From Stappia sp. WLB 29 (GTDB lineage Bacteria; Pseudomonadota; Alphaproteobacteria; Rhizobiales; Stappiaceae), in NCBI RefSeq assembly GCF_023507705.1, contig NZ_JALBGD010000007.1, positions 62,001 through 126,000 on the forward strand: DNA of 64,000 bases. The letters are read 5' to 3'. Position numbers and translations under genes: made by a program. The notes beneath the pieces were generated by a model that worked only from the letters and a program-made list of their open reading frames with translations, did not search any database and had not been told where the DNA came from. Position 1 is the first letter of the stretch; each line of letters begins with the position of its first letter. This document shows positions 7,904 through 16,165 of the stretch, piece by piece.

Positions 7904-8679
7904 TCGCCGCCCCCTTTGCTGCCGCCGACCTTGAGGCCGTTCTCGATGAGATCGTGGGCGACCTCGACCATGGTGTCGACCGGAACCTCGCCGCCGAACA
8001 CCACCTGGAACTCGCCGAGCGAGCGGGCGATGCCCATCAGCGTCCAGGCGCGGATCTCGGCATCGCCGGGGCGGATGGTGCCCGCGCTCGCCGCCCGCTC
8101 CAGCCCCTCGCGATAGCCTTCGGCGAAGGTGCGAAAGTAGGCGAGATAGGCGTCGCGGTCGACGAACTGCGCCTCCTGGACGATGCGATAGAGCTCGGGA
8201 TGTGCGGAGACGAAGGCAAGGAAGGCGCGCAGGCCCTCGCGCTCGGCCTGCAGGCGGTCGGTATAGCCGGAGGTCGCCTCGCTGATCGCATGGCGCAGCA
8301 TGCGGCCCATTTCGGCGACGAGTTCGGAGAAGACCTCGTCCTTGCTGGCGAAGTAGATGTAGAAGGTTCCTTGCGCGACTCCGGCCTCGCGGGTGATGGA
8401 GCCGATGGAGGCCTCGTTGAAGCCCTGGCGGCCGATGACCCGTTCGGCTGCCTCGAGGATCGCCCGCCGGGTCGCCGCGCCGCGCGCGGTTTTCGGCATG
8501 CCGGAGGCGGCATCCTCGCCGGCCGGTGCGACAGCACTTGCCGGACCGGTTCCCGCTGCGTCATTCTTGGGTGCGCGCGGCTTGCCGGCCCCCGTCTTTG
8601 CAGGAGCCTTGCGCCCGCGCGCAGCCGTGCCGCGGGTTGCGGCCTGCCCCGCGCCTCTGCCCGTTTCCGCTCCGCCCAC
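7900..8679 (-). CDS. TetR/AcrR-family transcriptional regulator
   Basis: The TetR helix-turn-helix lies in RRAILEAAERVIGRQGFNEASIGSI to GTFYIYFASKDEVF, and the C-terminal part is a helical ligand domain. I start it at the GTG at 8679 (259 aa), 5 bases after GGAGG. A longer frame begins at a GTG at 8715, inside the palindromic operator. About 60 residues rich in Ala, Gly, Pro and Lys precede the DNA-binding domain, which is unusual. As first gene of the acyl-CoA operon it probably represses it and senses an acyl-CoA. Confidence 0.87.
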   Translation of the reverse strand: MGGAETGRGAGQAATRGTAARGRKAPAKTGAGKPRAPKNDAAGTGPASAVAPAGEDAASGMPKTARGAATRRAILEAAERVIGRQGFNEASIGSITREAGVAQGTFYIYFASKDEVFSELVAEMGRMLRHAISEATSGYTDRLQAEREGLRAFLAFVSAHPELYRIVQEAQFVDRDAYLAYFRTFAEGYREGLERAASAGTIRPGDAEIRAWTLMGIARSLGEFQVVFGGEVPVDTMVEVAHDLIENGLKVGGSKGGGE

Positions 8680-8706
8680 GACATCCTCCCCCAAACAATA
8701 TGAATT

Positions 8707-8722
8707 ATGAATCACTATTCAT
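8707..8722. promoter_or_regulatory. perfect palindromic operator upstream of the TetR-led operon
   Basis: ATGAAT-CACT-ATTCAT, a perfect 6+4+6 inverted repeat, 28 bases upstream of the chosen TetR start, in an AT-rich patch within GC-rich DNA. TetR-family regulators of fatty- or acyl-CoA degradation use such short palindromes. Binding by the adjacent TetR is inferred. Confidence 0.65.
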
Positions 8723-9038
8723 GTTCTGCCGACGAGTTTCAAGTGCAAAGCAAGGGAGATGCGGGATCGGAGAGCCGAGGGCGGATGAGGCACGGTCCCG
8801 AACGCCGCCGCGACCGACGTGCCTCCCCGATCCCGGGTCGCGCTTGCGCTTGCCCGAAGGACGCGGAAAGGCTCGAGCGAGGCAACACCTGCCGAGAGTG
8901 CCGGCTCTCCGGCTTCGCCTGCCGCCGGGGGGAGGCACGACATCACCTCCCGGCCTAGCCCCCCGACGAGGCGGACAATCCCGATCCGGCCCCGCTCCAC
9001 CCCGATCCGACGTAGCGGCACAAAGGCGCGGAAAAAGC
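8723..9038. other. intergenic region, no gene recognised
   Basis: About 316 bases between the TetR operator and the rirA control region. The frames here are short, and their translations (Arg/Pro/Ser-rich) look like high-GC noise. I see no RNA gene, repeat or clear terminator. Confidence 0.5.
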
Positions 9039-9053
9039 TGACTTTCTCCGTCA
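9039..9053. promoter_or_regulatory. candidate iron-responsive operator (TGA-N9-TCA) upstream of rirA
   Basis: The sequence is TGA-CTTTCTCCG-TCA. TGA-N9-TCA is, as I recall it, the pattern described for RirA-type iron-responsive operators in rhizobia. It lies 55 bases upstream of the rirA ATG. A TTGACG (9073-9078) follows and could be a -35 box, but the -10 is poor. By chance such a pattern occurs about once per 4 kb, so the support is mainly its position. Confidence 0.4.
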
Positions 9054-9108
9054 TGTTTTTCCATCAAAGCCGTTGACGTTCCCGCCCCGGCACCGCATAT
9101 CTATGCAC

Positions 9109-9594
9109 ATGCGCCTGACCCAGCAGACCAACTACGCCGTCCGCACCCTCATCTACTGTGCGGCAAACCCCGGATCCCCGAGCCGTGTCGCGGATATCGC
9201 GGCCAGCTTCGAGATGTCGGAGACGCATCTCTTCAAGATCCTCAAGGTTCTTGTCGACGGCGGATTCGTGCGCACCTTGCGCGGCCGCAACGGCGGCATC
9301 CTGCTCGCGCGCCCGGCGGCGGAGATTTCCGTCGGCGAGGTGGTGCGTGCAGCGGAAGAAAGCTTCCTGCTCGCCGAGTGTTTCGAATCCGGCCGCAAGG
9401 ACTGCCCGCTGATCACCTCCTGCGGCTTCAACGGGTTGCTGCACGAGGCGCTCGAGGCCTTCATGATGGTGCTCGATTCCCACACCATCGCCGAGCTGGC
9501 CGAGGACCGCACCGAGATCCGCTTCCTTCTGAAGATGGATGGCGAGATCCCCACTTCGGGCAAGATGGCGAGCCTGCAGGGCGCCGGCGCCTGA
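9109..9594 (+). CDS. rirA: RirA, Rrf2-family iron-sulfur iron-responsive regulator
   Basis: Protein of 161 aa from the ATG at 9109 (MRLTQQTNYAVR, the standard RirA N-terminus); upstream in-frame starts add only non-conserved residues. A winged-helix Rrf2 domain is followed by GGRNGG-like wing residues (RGRNGGILLARPA). Cysteines fall at 91, 99 and 105, exactly the spacing of the RirA cluster ligands. RirA represses iron uptake genes when iron is sufficient, using its Fe-S cluster as sensor. It is transcribed alone and probably autoregulated. Confidence 0.9.
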   Translation: MRLTQQTNYAVRTLIYCAANPGSPSRVADIAASFEMSETHLFKILKVLVDGGFVRTLRGRNGGILLARPAAEISVGEVVRAAEESFLLAECFESGRKDCPLITSCGFNGLLHEALEAFMMVLDSHTIAELAEDRTEIRFLLKMDGEIPTSGKMASLQGAGA

Positions 9595-9633
9595 GGCGTA
9601 CAGGCAGAGTTCAGGTTCCCGACCGCGACACGA

Positions 9634-9663
9634 AAACGGCGGCCCCTCGCAGGGCCGCCGTTT
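9634..9663. terminator. bidirectional terminator between rirA and the Liv-type binding-protein gene
   Basis: A perfect 12-bp stem (AAACGGCGGCCC, 9634-9645, pairs with 9652-9663) with a 6-base loop. T-rich ends occur on both strands, as expected between two convergent genes. Confidence 0.8.
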
Positions 9664-9730
9664 CGCGTTTCCGCTCCCCGCCAAGGGGAGGATCCGGCCG
9701 GGACGCGAGCGCCCCCGGCCGGACGAAGGC

Positions 9731-10930
9731 TCACTTCATCTCGGAGACGACCTCGAAGCCGTTGCCCGAGACCCTGAACAGGGCATAGGCGCCCGGAACG
9801 TCGCCGGCTTCGTCGAAATTGTGCTCGCCGGCCGCGCCCTTGTAGTCGATGGCCGTGCCGGCCGCGATCAGCTCCTTGGCCTTGGCCCACTCGCCCGGCA
9901 GGATCGGCTCGCCCTCGCCGTTGGAGATCTCGCGCAAGGAAGCGGCCACCTTGGCCTTGTCGCCGCCCGCCTTCTCGATGGCGAGCGCCAGCATGAAGGC
10001 CGCGTCGTAGGACGTGGTCACGAAGATCGCGCTCGGGTCGCCGCCGATATCGGAGAAGGCCTTGCTGAAGGCATCCAGCGAGGTGGACTGCTCGCCGACC
10101 GGAGCGGAGGCGAGGAAGGTCTCCAGGTTTTCCGCACCGAGCTCCTTGATCGGGGCGTCGGACTTCATCCCGTCGGCGCCGACGAAGTTCTCGAAGAAGC
10201 CGTTCTCCAGCGCCTGGCGCAGCATCGTCAGGCCCGAGCCGTCGCCGTAGTCGAGGATGACCAGCGTGTCGGCGCCACCGGACGCGAGGTCCGCGAGGTT
10301 GGAGCGGTAGGAGGCCTTCTCGCCCTCGTGGGCGGCATAGCCGGCGATCTCGCCGCCCTGCGCCTCGAACTCGGCGCGGAACGACTCGGCCAGGCCCTTG
10401 CCGTAGTCGTTGTTGAGATAGGCGACCGCCACCTTCTTGGTGCCGCGTTCCAGCAGCGTGCGGGCAAGCGCCCGGCCCTGGAAATCGTCGGACGGCACGG
10501 TGCGGAACACGGTGTCGTTGTCCTTGAGCGAAGTGATCTCCGGCGAGGTTCCCGACGGAGTGACGATGACGATGCCTGCGGGGATGGTCACCGAATTGGC
10601 GGCCGCCAGCACGGCGCCCGAGCAATGCGGGCCGACGACGGCGACGACACCCTCGATGTTGACCGCCTTGGTGGCCGCGTCGGTGGCGTTCTGCGGGTTG
10701 CAGGCGCTGTCGCCGACTACGCCGACCAGCTTCTGGCCGTCGAGAATGCCGCCGGCGTCGTTGACCTGGCTGATGGCGAGATTGGCGCTGTCGATCATCG
10801 CCGGCGCCATTGCCGCGATCGGACCGGAAACGCCGCCGAGCAGACCGATCTTCACGTCCGCATGGGCGGGCGCCGCCAGCGCCGTCGCACCCAGGAGAGC
10901 CGCAGCCGCGGCGATACGGAACGTCCTCAT
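9731..10930 (-). CDS. branched-chain-type ABC transporter substrate-binding protein (LivK-like)
   Basis: Periplasmic type I binding protein of 399 aa. A Sec signal peptide spans about residues 1-24 (hydrophobic, ending APAHA), followed by DVKIGLLGGVSGPIA, the usual Peripla_BP_6 start. The ATG at 10930 has GGAGG upstream. It is the last gene of the livGFHM-like set and, with the kyn genes just upstream, may bind tryptophan, kynurenine or a related aromatic amino acid. That substrate is inferred from position only. Confidence 0.9.
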   Translation of the reverse strand: MRTFRIAAAAALLGATALAAPAHADVKIGLLGGVSGPIAAMAPAMIDSANLAISQVNDAGGILDGQKLVGVVGDSACNPQNATDAATKAVNIEGVVAVVGPHCSGAVLAAANSVTIPAGIVIVTPSGTSPEITSLKDNDTVFRTVPSDDFQGRALARTLLERGTKKVAVAYLNNDYGKGLAESFRAEFEAQGGEIAGYAAHEGEKASYRSNLADLASGGADTLVILDYGDGSGLTMLRQALENGFFENFVGADGMKSDAPIKELGAENLETFLASAPVGEQSTSLDAFSKAFSDIGGDPSAIFVTTSYDAAFMLALAIEKAGGDKAKVAASLREISNGEGEPILPGEWAKAKELIAAGTAIDYKGAAGEHNFDEAGDVPGAYALFRVSGNGFEVVSEMK

Positions 10931-11051
10931 GATAAACCTCCACCTTGTGGTTATCCGGCCGGTGCGAAATCCTGCCGGCCGTTTGCTGTCTCGCGGAGGC
11001 GCTCCCCTCGGGCCATCCTGCCCGTCCCGGAACGGCGCCTTCCGCGCTTGC

Positions 11052-11073
11052 GGCAGCCGGATGCCCGGCTGCC
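11052..11073 (-). other. hairpin between permease and binding-protein genes
   Basis: A perfect 9-bp stem (GGCAGCCGG / CCGGCTGCC) with a 4-base loop, in the 187-base gap before the binding-protein gene. It has no T-run. It may stabilise or separate the abundant binding-protein mRNA; that role is inference. Confidence 0.45.
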
Positions 11074-11117
11074 CTGGTGGCGGCAGTTTCAACCGAAACG
11101 CGCCGCCCTCACAAGCC

Positions 11118-12101
11118 TCAATCGGGTGACGCCGGCGGGCGTGCACCGCTTGCCGCGGGGTCCGGCCGGGGCCCGCGCTTCTGCGGCTCGGGCAAAAGCC
11201 CCTCGGGCCGGAAGCGCAGCACCACCTGCAGCATCAGGCCGATCAGGAAGACGCGCAGGTACTTGGCCTTCACGGCATATTCGTGCGGCAGGCGGTCGGT
11301 GACGATCTCCGACATGGACCAGATGATCCAGACCACGGCGACGCCGAGGATGGCGCCGCGATTGTTGCCCGATCCGCCGAGGATCAGCATGATCCAGACG
11401 AGGAAGGTCGCGACCATCGGGTCGATCGCCTCCGGCGTGATCGTGCGGTTGAAATGGGCGAAGAGCGCGCCGCCGAGCCCCATCAGCGCCGATCCGAAGA
11501 TGAAGGCCTCGAGCCGCCGGTAGGGCACGTCCTTGCCCATGGCGCGGGCCGCGTCCTCGTTGTCGCGGATGGCGCGCATCATCCGGCCCCAGGGCGAGGC
11601 GAACTGCCGCTCGACCAGGAGATAGGCGACCAGCAGCACGCCGGCGACGATGGCCAGATAGGCCAGCTGCGACATGGTGTAGGCGAGATCTCCGAAGGGG
11701 CGCGGGATGTCGGTGATGCCGCGCGCGGCGTTGGTCAGCCAGCTTTCCGACTTGACGACGAGGCGGATGATCTCGGCAACGCCGATGGTGGCGATGGCCA
11801 GATAATCGGAGCGCAGGCGCAGGCAGATCTTGCCGATCGGCCAGGCGATCAGCCCGGCCGCCACCATCGCCCCGAGCCAGCCGACCGGCACCGGCAGGTC
11901 GAAGCCGCCGACGCGCCCTTCCGCGAAGGGCGAGGTGAGGATCGCCGAGGTGTAGGCGCCGACGGCGAAGAAGCCGGCAATGCCCGCGTTGAAGAGGCCG
12001 GTATAGCCCCACTGGATGTTCAGCCCCAGCGCCAGCAGCGCATAGATGCCGATGAAGATCGCCATGAAGACGGCGTAATTGACGAAGCCGAGCCATTCCA
12101 T
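11118..12101 (-). CDS. LivM-like branched-chain-type ABC transporter permease
   Basis: Integral membrane protein of 327 aa. It carries the LivM block GLNIQWGYTGLFNAGIAGFFAVGAYT (about residues 26-51), the coupling loop AIRDNEDAARAMGKDV, and a GGSGNNRGAILG segment. The ATG at 12101 follows AAGGAGGT at ideal distance, one of the best ribosome sites in the window. The C-terminus has an extra Pro/Arg-rich tail of about 25 residues. It pairs with the permease encoded just upstream. Confidence 0.9.
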   Translation of the reverse strand: MEWLGFVNYAVFMAIFIGIYALLALGLNIQWGYTGLFNAGIAGFFAVGAYTSAILTSPFAEGRVGGFDLPVPVGWLGAMVAAGLIAWPIGKICLRLRSDYLAIATIGVAEIIRLVVKSESWLTNAARGITDIPRPFGDLAYTMSQLAYLAIVAGVLLVAYLLVERQFASPWGRMMRAIRDNEDAARAMGKDVPYRRLEAFIFGSALMGLGGALFAHFNRTITPEAIDPMVATFLVWIMLILGGSGNNRGAILGVAVVWIIWSMSEIVTDRLPHEYAVKAKYLRVFLIGLMLQVVLRFRPEGLLPEPQKRGPRPDPAASGARPPASPD

Positions 12102-12115
12102 CGCGCGCGACCTCC

Positions 12116-12988
12116 TTACAGGACCTTGCCCTTGAGCAGGCCGGTCGGCCGCACAAGGAGCATCAACAGCAGGATGGCGAAGGCGGTGGCCGCCTTGTAC
12201 TCGGTCGGCAGGAACAGGGCCGACATCTCCTCGGCGATGCCGACGATCAACCCGCCGAGCACCGCGCCCTCGACCCGGCCGACGCCGCCGAGAATGGCGG
12301 CGGCGAACATCGGCAGCAGCATGGTCCAGCCCATCAGCGCCTTCAGCTCGTAATTGAGGCCGAGGAAGACGCCAGCCGCCGCGCACAGGCCTCCGACGAT
12401 CGTCCAGGTGAGCAGCACGACCTTGCGGTTGTCGACGCCCGACAGGAGCGCAAGGTCCGGGTTGTCGGACATCGCGCGCATGGCCTTGCCCCACTTGCTG
12501 TACTTGAGGAACAGCTGCAGGGCGACGACGAGGGCGATCATCGCCAGCACGGTGACGATCTCGCGGTCGCGGATGCGGATGCCGAACCAGTTCTCGGGGC
12601 GCACGATGCCGCGGGTGTAGGTCTGGGAATCGACGCCCCACACGATCTGCACCACCGCGCGCACCATCAGGGCGACGCCGAGCGAGGCCATCACCGTGAC
12701 GATCTTCGGCCGCTCGCGCAGATAGGCGTAGAAGGTCCTGTCGATGCCGACGGCGACCGCCGCCGTCACCGCCATCGCCACCGGCAGCGCCACATAGGGC
12801 GAGACGCCGCCCAGCGTGACCACGCCCAGCGCCAGGAAGGCGCCGAAGGTGGCAAGGTCGCCATGGGCGAGATGCGCATAGCGCAGGATCGCGAAGACGA
12901 GCGTGATGCCGACCGCGCCGAGCGCATAGATCGAGCCGACGACGATGCCCGGCACCAGGTAGAAGTTGATCAGTTCCATCGCGTCCAT
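12116..12988 (-). CDS. LivH-like branched-chain-type ABC transporter permease
   Basis: Permease of 290 aa, eight or so hydrophobic helices, with the LivH pattern VGSIYALGAVGITLVFAILRYAHLAHGDLATFGAFLA near the N-terminus and AAILGGVGRVEGAVLGGLIVG later. It starts at ATG 12988; an alternative ATG lies three codons in. Five bases separate it from the upstream ATPase stop, and 14 from the LivM-like start. Confidence 0.9.
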   Translation of the reverse strand: MDAMELINFYLVPGIVVGSIYALGAVGITLVFAILRYAHLAHGDLATFGAFLALGVVTLGGVSPYVALPVAMAVTAAVAVGIDRTFYAYLRERPKIVTVMASLGVALMVRAVVQIVWGVDSQTYTRGIVRPENWFGIRIRDREIVTVLAMIALVVALQLFLKYSKWGKAMRAMSDNPDLALLSGVDNRKVVLLTWTIVGGLCAAAGVFLGLNYELKALMGWTMLLPMFAAAILGGVGRVEGAVLGGLIVGIAEEMSALFLPTEYKAATAFAILLLMLLVRPTGLLKGKVL

Positions 12989-12993
12989 GTCGG

Positions 12994-13701
12994 TCAGCCT
13001 CCCAGGAACATGGCGGCGACATCCTCGTCGGCGAGGAGTTCGGCACCCGTTCCCTCGTGACGGTTGACGCCGGAGGCGAGCACATAGCCGCGGTCGGCGA
13101 AGGCCAGCGCCTGCTTGGCATGCTGCTCGACCAGCAAAATGGTGACGCCGGTGTCGCGCACGTCGCGGCAGATCCGGAAGATCTGCTCCATGTATTTCGG
13201 CGAAAGCCCCGCCGTCGGCTCGTCGAGCAGCAGCAGCTTGGGCTCCAGCATGAGCGCCCGGCCCATGGCGACCATCTGACGCTGGCCGCCGGACAGGTTG
13301 CCGGCAAGCGCCTTGCGCCGCTCCTTCAGGTCTGGGAACAGGGCATAGACCCGGTCGTAGGCGGCCGACAGGTCGCCGGAGCGCAGGAAGGCGCCCATCT
13401 CCAGGTTCTCGTGCACCGTCATCTCGCGGAAGACGTTGTTGACCTGCGGCACGTAGCACACGCCGGCCTCGACGATGCGGTTGGGCTCAAGGCCGGTGAT
13501 GTCGGCCCCGTCGACGCGGATCGTGCCGCCGCGCACATGCAGCAGGCCGAAGATCGCCTTCATCGCCGTCGACTTGCCGGCCCCGTTCGGGCCGACGATG
13601 ACGACGATTTCGGAAGGGGCGGCGCGCAGGGTCACGCCCAGCAGGATGTCGGCCTCGCCGTAGCCGCCGACGACATCGCGCATGTCGAGAATGTCGCTCA
13701 T
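12994..13701 (-). CDS. LivF-like ABC transporter ATP-binding protein
   Basis: ATPase of 235 aa. Walker A is GPNGAGKST, the signature LSGGQRQMVAMGRAL, Walker B LLLLDEPTAGLSP, and the H-loop LLVEQHAKQ. The ATG overlaps the stop of the LivG-like gene (ATGA). It is a cytoplasmic motor subunit of the importer encoded at 9731-14486. Confidence 0.92.
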   Translation of the reverse strand: MSDILDMRDVVGGYGEADILLGVTLRAAPSEIVVIVGPNGAGKSTAMKAIFGLLHVRGGTIRVDGADITGLEPNRIVEAGVCYVPQVNNVFREMTVHENLEMGAFLRSGDLSAAYDRVYALFPDLKERRKALAGNLSGGQRQMVAMGRALMLEPKLLLLDEPTAGLSPKYMEQIFRICRDVRDTGVTILLVEQHAKQALAFADRGYVLASGVNRHEGTGAELLADEDVAAMFLGG

Positions 13702-14486
13702 GCGGCGTCTCCCACCGTCTCGCCGAGATAGGCTTCCAGCACCCGCGGATCGGAGCGCACGGTCGCGAAATCGCCCTCGATCAGCACGCGCCCCTCGGCC
13801 ATGCAGACGACCGGATCGCAGAGCTTCTCGATCATCTCCATGTCGTGCTCGATGAGGACGAAGGTGTAGCCGCGCTCGCGGTTGAGGATGGCGATCTTCT
13901 CCTCCAGCTTGCGCAGGAGCGTGCGGTTGACGCCGGCGGCCGGCTCGTCGAGCAGCACCAGCTTCGCGTCCGTCATCATGGTGCGGCCGAGCTCCAGCAG
14001 CTTCTTCTGGCCGCCCGACAGGTTGCCGGCGCGCTCGTCCGCCACGTGGGTCAGTTCCAGGAAGGCGAGCGTCTCGACCGCTCTGGCACGCACACGCTCC
14101 TCGTCGGCGCGCACCCGGCCCGGCGACAGCCAGTTGGCGAGCAGCCCCTCGCCCGACTGGCGCGGCGGCACCATCATCAGGTTCTCCAGCGCCGTCAGCC
14201 GGTGGAATTCGTGCGGGATCTGGAAGGTGCGCACAAGACCGAGATGGAACCGCTTGTCGGTGGAAAGATCGGTGACGTCCTGCCCCAGATAGCGGATGCG
14301 CCCGGATGTCGGCGGAATGGCGCCGGCCACCATGTTGAACGTCGTCGTCTTGCCGGCGCCGTTGGGTCCGATCAAGCCGGTGATCGTTCCCTCGCGCACG
14401 GAGAAACTGCACCCGTCGACGGCGCGGAAGCCGCCATAGGTCATCACGAGGTCCTCGACCTCAAGCATCATGTCCTGTCCGCTCAT
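13698..14486 (-). CDS. LivG-like ABC transporter ATP-binding protein
   Basis: ATPase of 262 aa. Walker A is GPNGAGKTT, the Q-loop LVRTFQIPHEF, the signature LSGGQKKLLELGRTM, Walker B LVLLDEPAAGV, and the H-loop LIEHDMEMI; the family's C-terminal extension (VLEAYLGE) is present. I start at 14486, after GAGGGGAC. A longer frame to 14555 has no conserved residues. It is the first transporter gene, 81 bases after kynB on the same strand. Confidence 0.92.
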   Translation of the reverse strand: MSGQDMMLEVEDLVMTYGGFRAVDGCSFSVREGTITGLIGPNGAGKTTTFNMVAGAIPPTSGRIRYLGQDVTDLSTDKRFHLGLVRTFQIPHEFHRLTALENLMMVPPRQSGEGLLANWLSPGRVRADEERVRARAVETLAFLELTHVADERAGNLSGGQKKLLELGRTMMTDAKLVLLDEPAAGVNRTLLRKLEEKIAILNRERGYTFVLIEHDMEMIEKLCDPVVCMAEGRVLIEGDFATVRSDPRVLEAYLGETVGDAA

Positions 14487-14567
14487 CGTCCCCTCGCCAG
14501 GACCTTCCCGGTCCGATGTGGCGGCCTTGCCGGCCGCTCTGCCTGCCGGTGGCATTTTTCGCGCGTC

Positions 14568-15197
14568 CTAAAGGCGCCGCAACAGGGCGCGCACCGGCGC
14601 CGCGTCGAGCCCTTCTAGCTTCAATGGCGGGGCGATCAACTCATAATCCCCGGTTTCGACGTGGGCGAGGGCGAGATTCTCCAGAATCCGCATGTCGTGA
14701 CGCCGAAATGCCATATGGGCAGGCAGCTCCTTCGACGTGTCGGGATCGACGGAAGGGACGTCGACGCCGACGAGGCGCACGCCGCGGGAGGCGAGCAGCT
14801 CCACCGTCTCGGGGCTGAGCGCGCGAAAGCCCTCCGGCCAGACCTGCGGATCGAGCGCCTCGGCAAGGCGCAGCAGCACGCGCGGCGGCGCGCCGTCCAG
14901 ATGGTCCGCGATCTCCTGCGGCAGGCAGAGCGGGCCGTCCCCTCGCGCATCGATCACCCGGGCGGGGCCGATGAAGTCCTCCAGCGGCAGGGCATCGATG
15001 GGAGCGCCGTCCGCATCGTAATGCAAGGGCGCATCGGCATGGGCGCCGCAATGGGTGGAGAGCGAGACGGAGGTGACGTTGACCGGGCAGCCGGGGCCGA
15101 TGGCGAAGGTTCTCTCCACCCGGTAGGGCGCATCGCCCGGAAACACCGCCGCGCCAGGGCGCAGCGGCGGCGTGATGTCGATCAGTCCCGTCGGCAT
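14568..15197 (-). CDS. kynB: kynurenine formamidase (arylformamidase) KynB
   Basis: Cyclase-family metal-dependent hydrolase of 209 aa that converts N-formylkynurenine to kynurenine and formate. The metal motif H-x3-H-x-D (His49, His53, Asp55) is in STHCGAHADAPLHY. The N-terminal LIDITPPLRPGAAVFPGD is typical. It is the third gene of a kynU-kynA-kynB group, which supports the specific assignment over other cyclase-family amidases. Confidence 0.93.
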   Translation of the reverse strand: MPTGLIDITPPLRPGAAVFPGDAPYRVERTFAIGPGCPVNVTSVSLSTHCGAHADAPLHYDADGAPIDALPLEDFIGPARVIDARGDGPLCLPQEIADHLDGAPPRVLLRLAEALDPQVWPEGFRALSPETVELLASRGVRLVGVDVPSVDPDTSKELPAHMAFRRHDMRILENLALAHVETGDYELIAPPLKLEGLDAAPVRALLRRL

Positions 15198-15286
15198 GAA
15201 GCCCTCCCCATGAACCCCGTCCCCGTGCCCTTCCCGTCAGCCCCTCCCAGGACTGTCCGTTCCCAAGGGCATATAGCGCGCCGCGC

Positions 15287-16165
15287 TCACATGTCGGCGC
15301 GGATCTCCCACAATTCGGGAAACAGCACCACTTCCAGCATGCGGCGCAGATACATGACGCCGGAGGTGCCGCCGGTGCCGCGCTTGAAGCCGATGATGCG
15401 CTCCACCGTGGTGACATGGTTGAAGCGCCAGCGGCGGAAATAATCCTCGAAGTCGACCAGCTTCTCGGCCAGGTCGTAGAGCGGCCAATGGCGGTGCGGG
15501 TCGCGATAGACCTCGAGCCAGGCGCGCGCGACGCTGTCGTTGCGCTCGTAGGGCTGCGAGATGTCGCGGGCCAGATGCGCCTCGTCGATGGGCAGGCCCG
15601 AGCGGGCGAGCAGGCGGATCGCCTCGTCGTAGATGCTGGTGTCGCAACGGATCCGGTCGAGCCAGTCGTGCACCCGCGGCACATGGGCATGCGGGCGCAT
15701 CATCGCCGCGTTCTTGTTGCCGGCGAGGAACTCGATGGCCCGGTACTGGTGCGACTGGAAGCCCGAGGACTGGCCGAGATCGCCGCGGAACAGGGTGTAT
15801 TCCGAGGGCGTCATGGTGCGCAGGACCTGCCAGGCGCCGGTCAGCTGCTCGAAGATCCGCGACACGCGGGTCAGCATCTTGAAGGCCGGCTGCAGGTCGT
15901 CGGCGGCGATGCGCCCCTTGGCCGCCGCAAGCTCGTGGATGGCGAGCTTCATCCACAGTTCCGAGGTCTGATGCTGGATGATGAACAGCATCTCGTCATG
16001 GGCTTCGGACAGCGGGTTTTGCGCCGTCAGGATGCGGCTGAGGTTGAGATAGTCGCCATAGGACATGCGACCGTCGAATTCCATCTCGGCGCCGTCCTCG
16101 GCCGGATCGAAAGGTCCGCTCGCATAAGGGCTGCGCGTTTCCATCTCTCCCCCCGTCCCGCTCAT
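15287..16165 (-). CDS. kynA: tryptophan 2,3-dioxygenase KynA
   Basis: Heme enzyme of 292 aa, the usual length, that oxidises L-tryptophan to N-formylkynurenine. Family blocks seen are [41 protein letters not shown], then [12 protein letters not shown], and [29 protein letters not shown] near the C-terminus. ATG at 16165 overlaps the kynU stop (ATGA). A second ATG seven codons in, behind a GGGGGGAG stretch, is a possible start. Cytoplasmic. Confidence 0.95.
   Translation of the reverse strand: MSGTGGEMETRSPYASGPFDPAEDGAEMEFDGRMSYGDYLNLSRILTAQNPLSEAHDEMLFIIQHQTSELWMKLAIHELAAAKGRIAADDLQPAFKMLTRVSRIFEQLTGAWQVLRTMTPSEYTLFRGDLGQSSGFQSHQYRAIEFLAGNKNAAMMRPHAHVPRVHDWLDRIRCDTSIYDEAIRLLARSGLPIDEAHLARDISQPYERNDSVARAWLEVYRDPHRHWPLYDLAEKLVDFEDYFRRWRFNHVTTVERIIGFKRGTGGTSGVMYLRRMLEVVLFPELWEIRADM

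Noticed and set aside
8526-9041. Plus-strand frame between the TetR gene and rirA
   Set aside because: Arg/Pro-rich translation, begins inside the TetR gene, no motif.
15198-15286. kynA-kynB gap considered as an operon boundary
   Set aside because: Only 89 bases, same strand, no terminator-like hairpin with T-run and no clear promoter.
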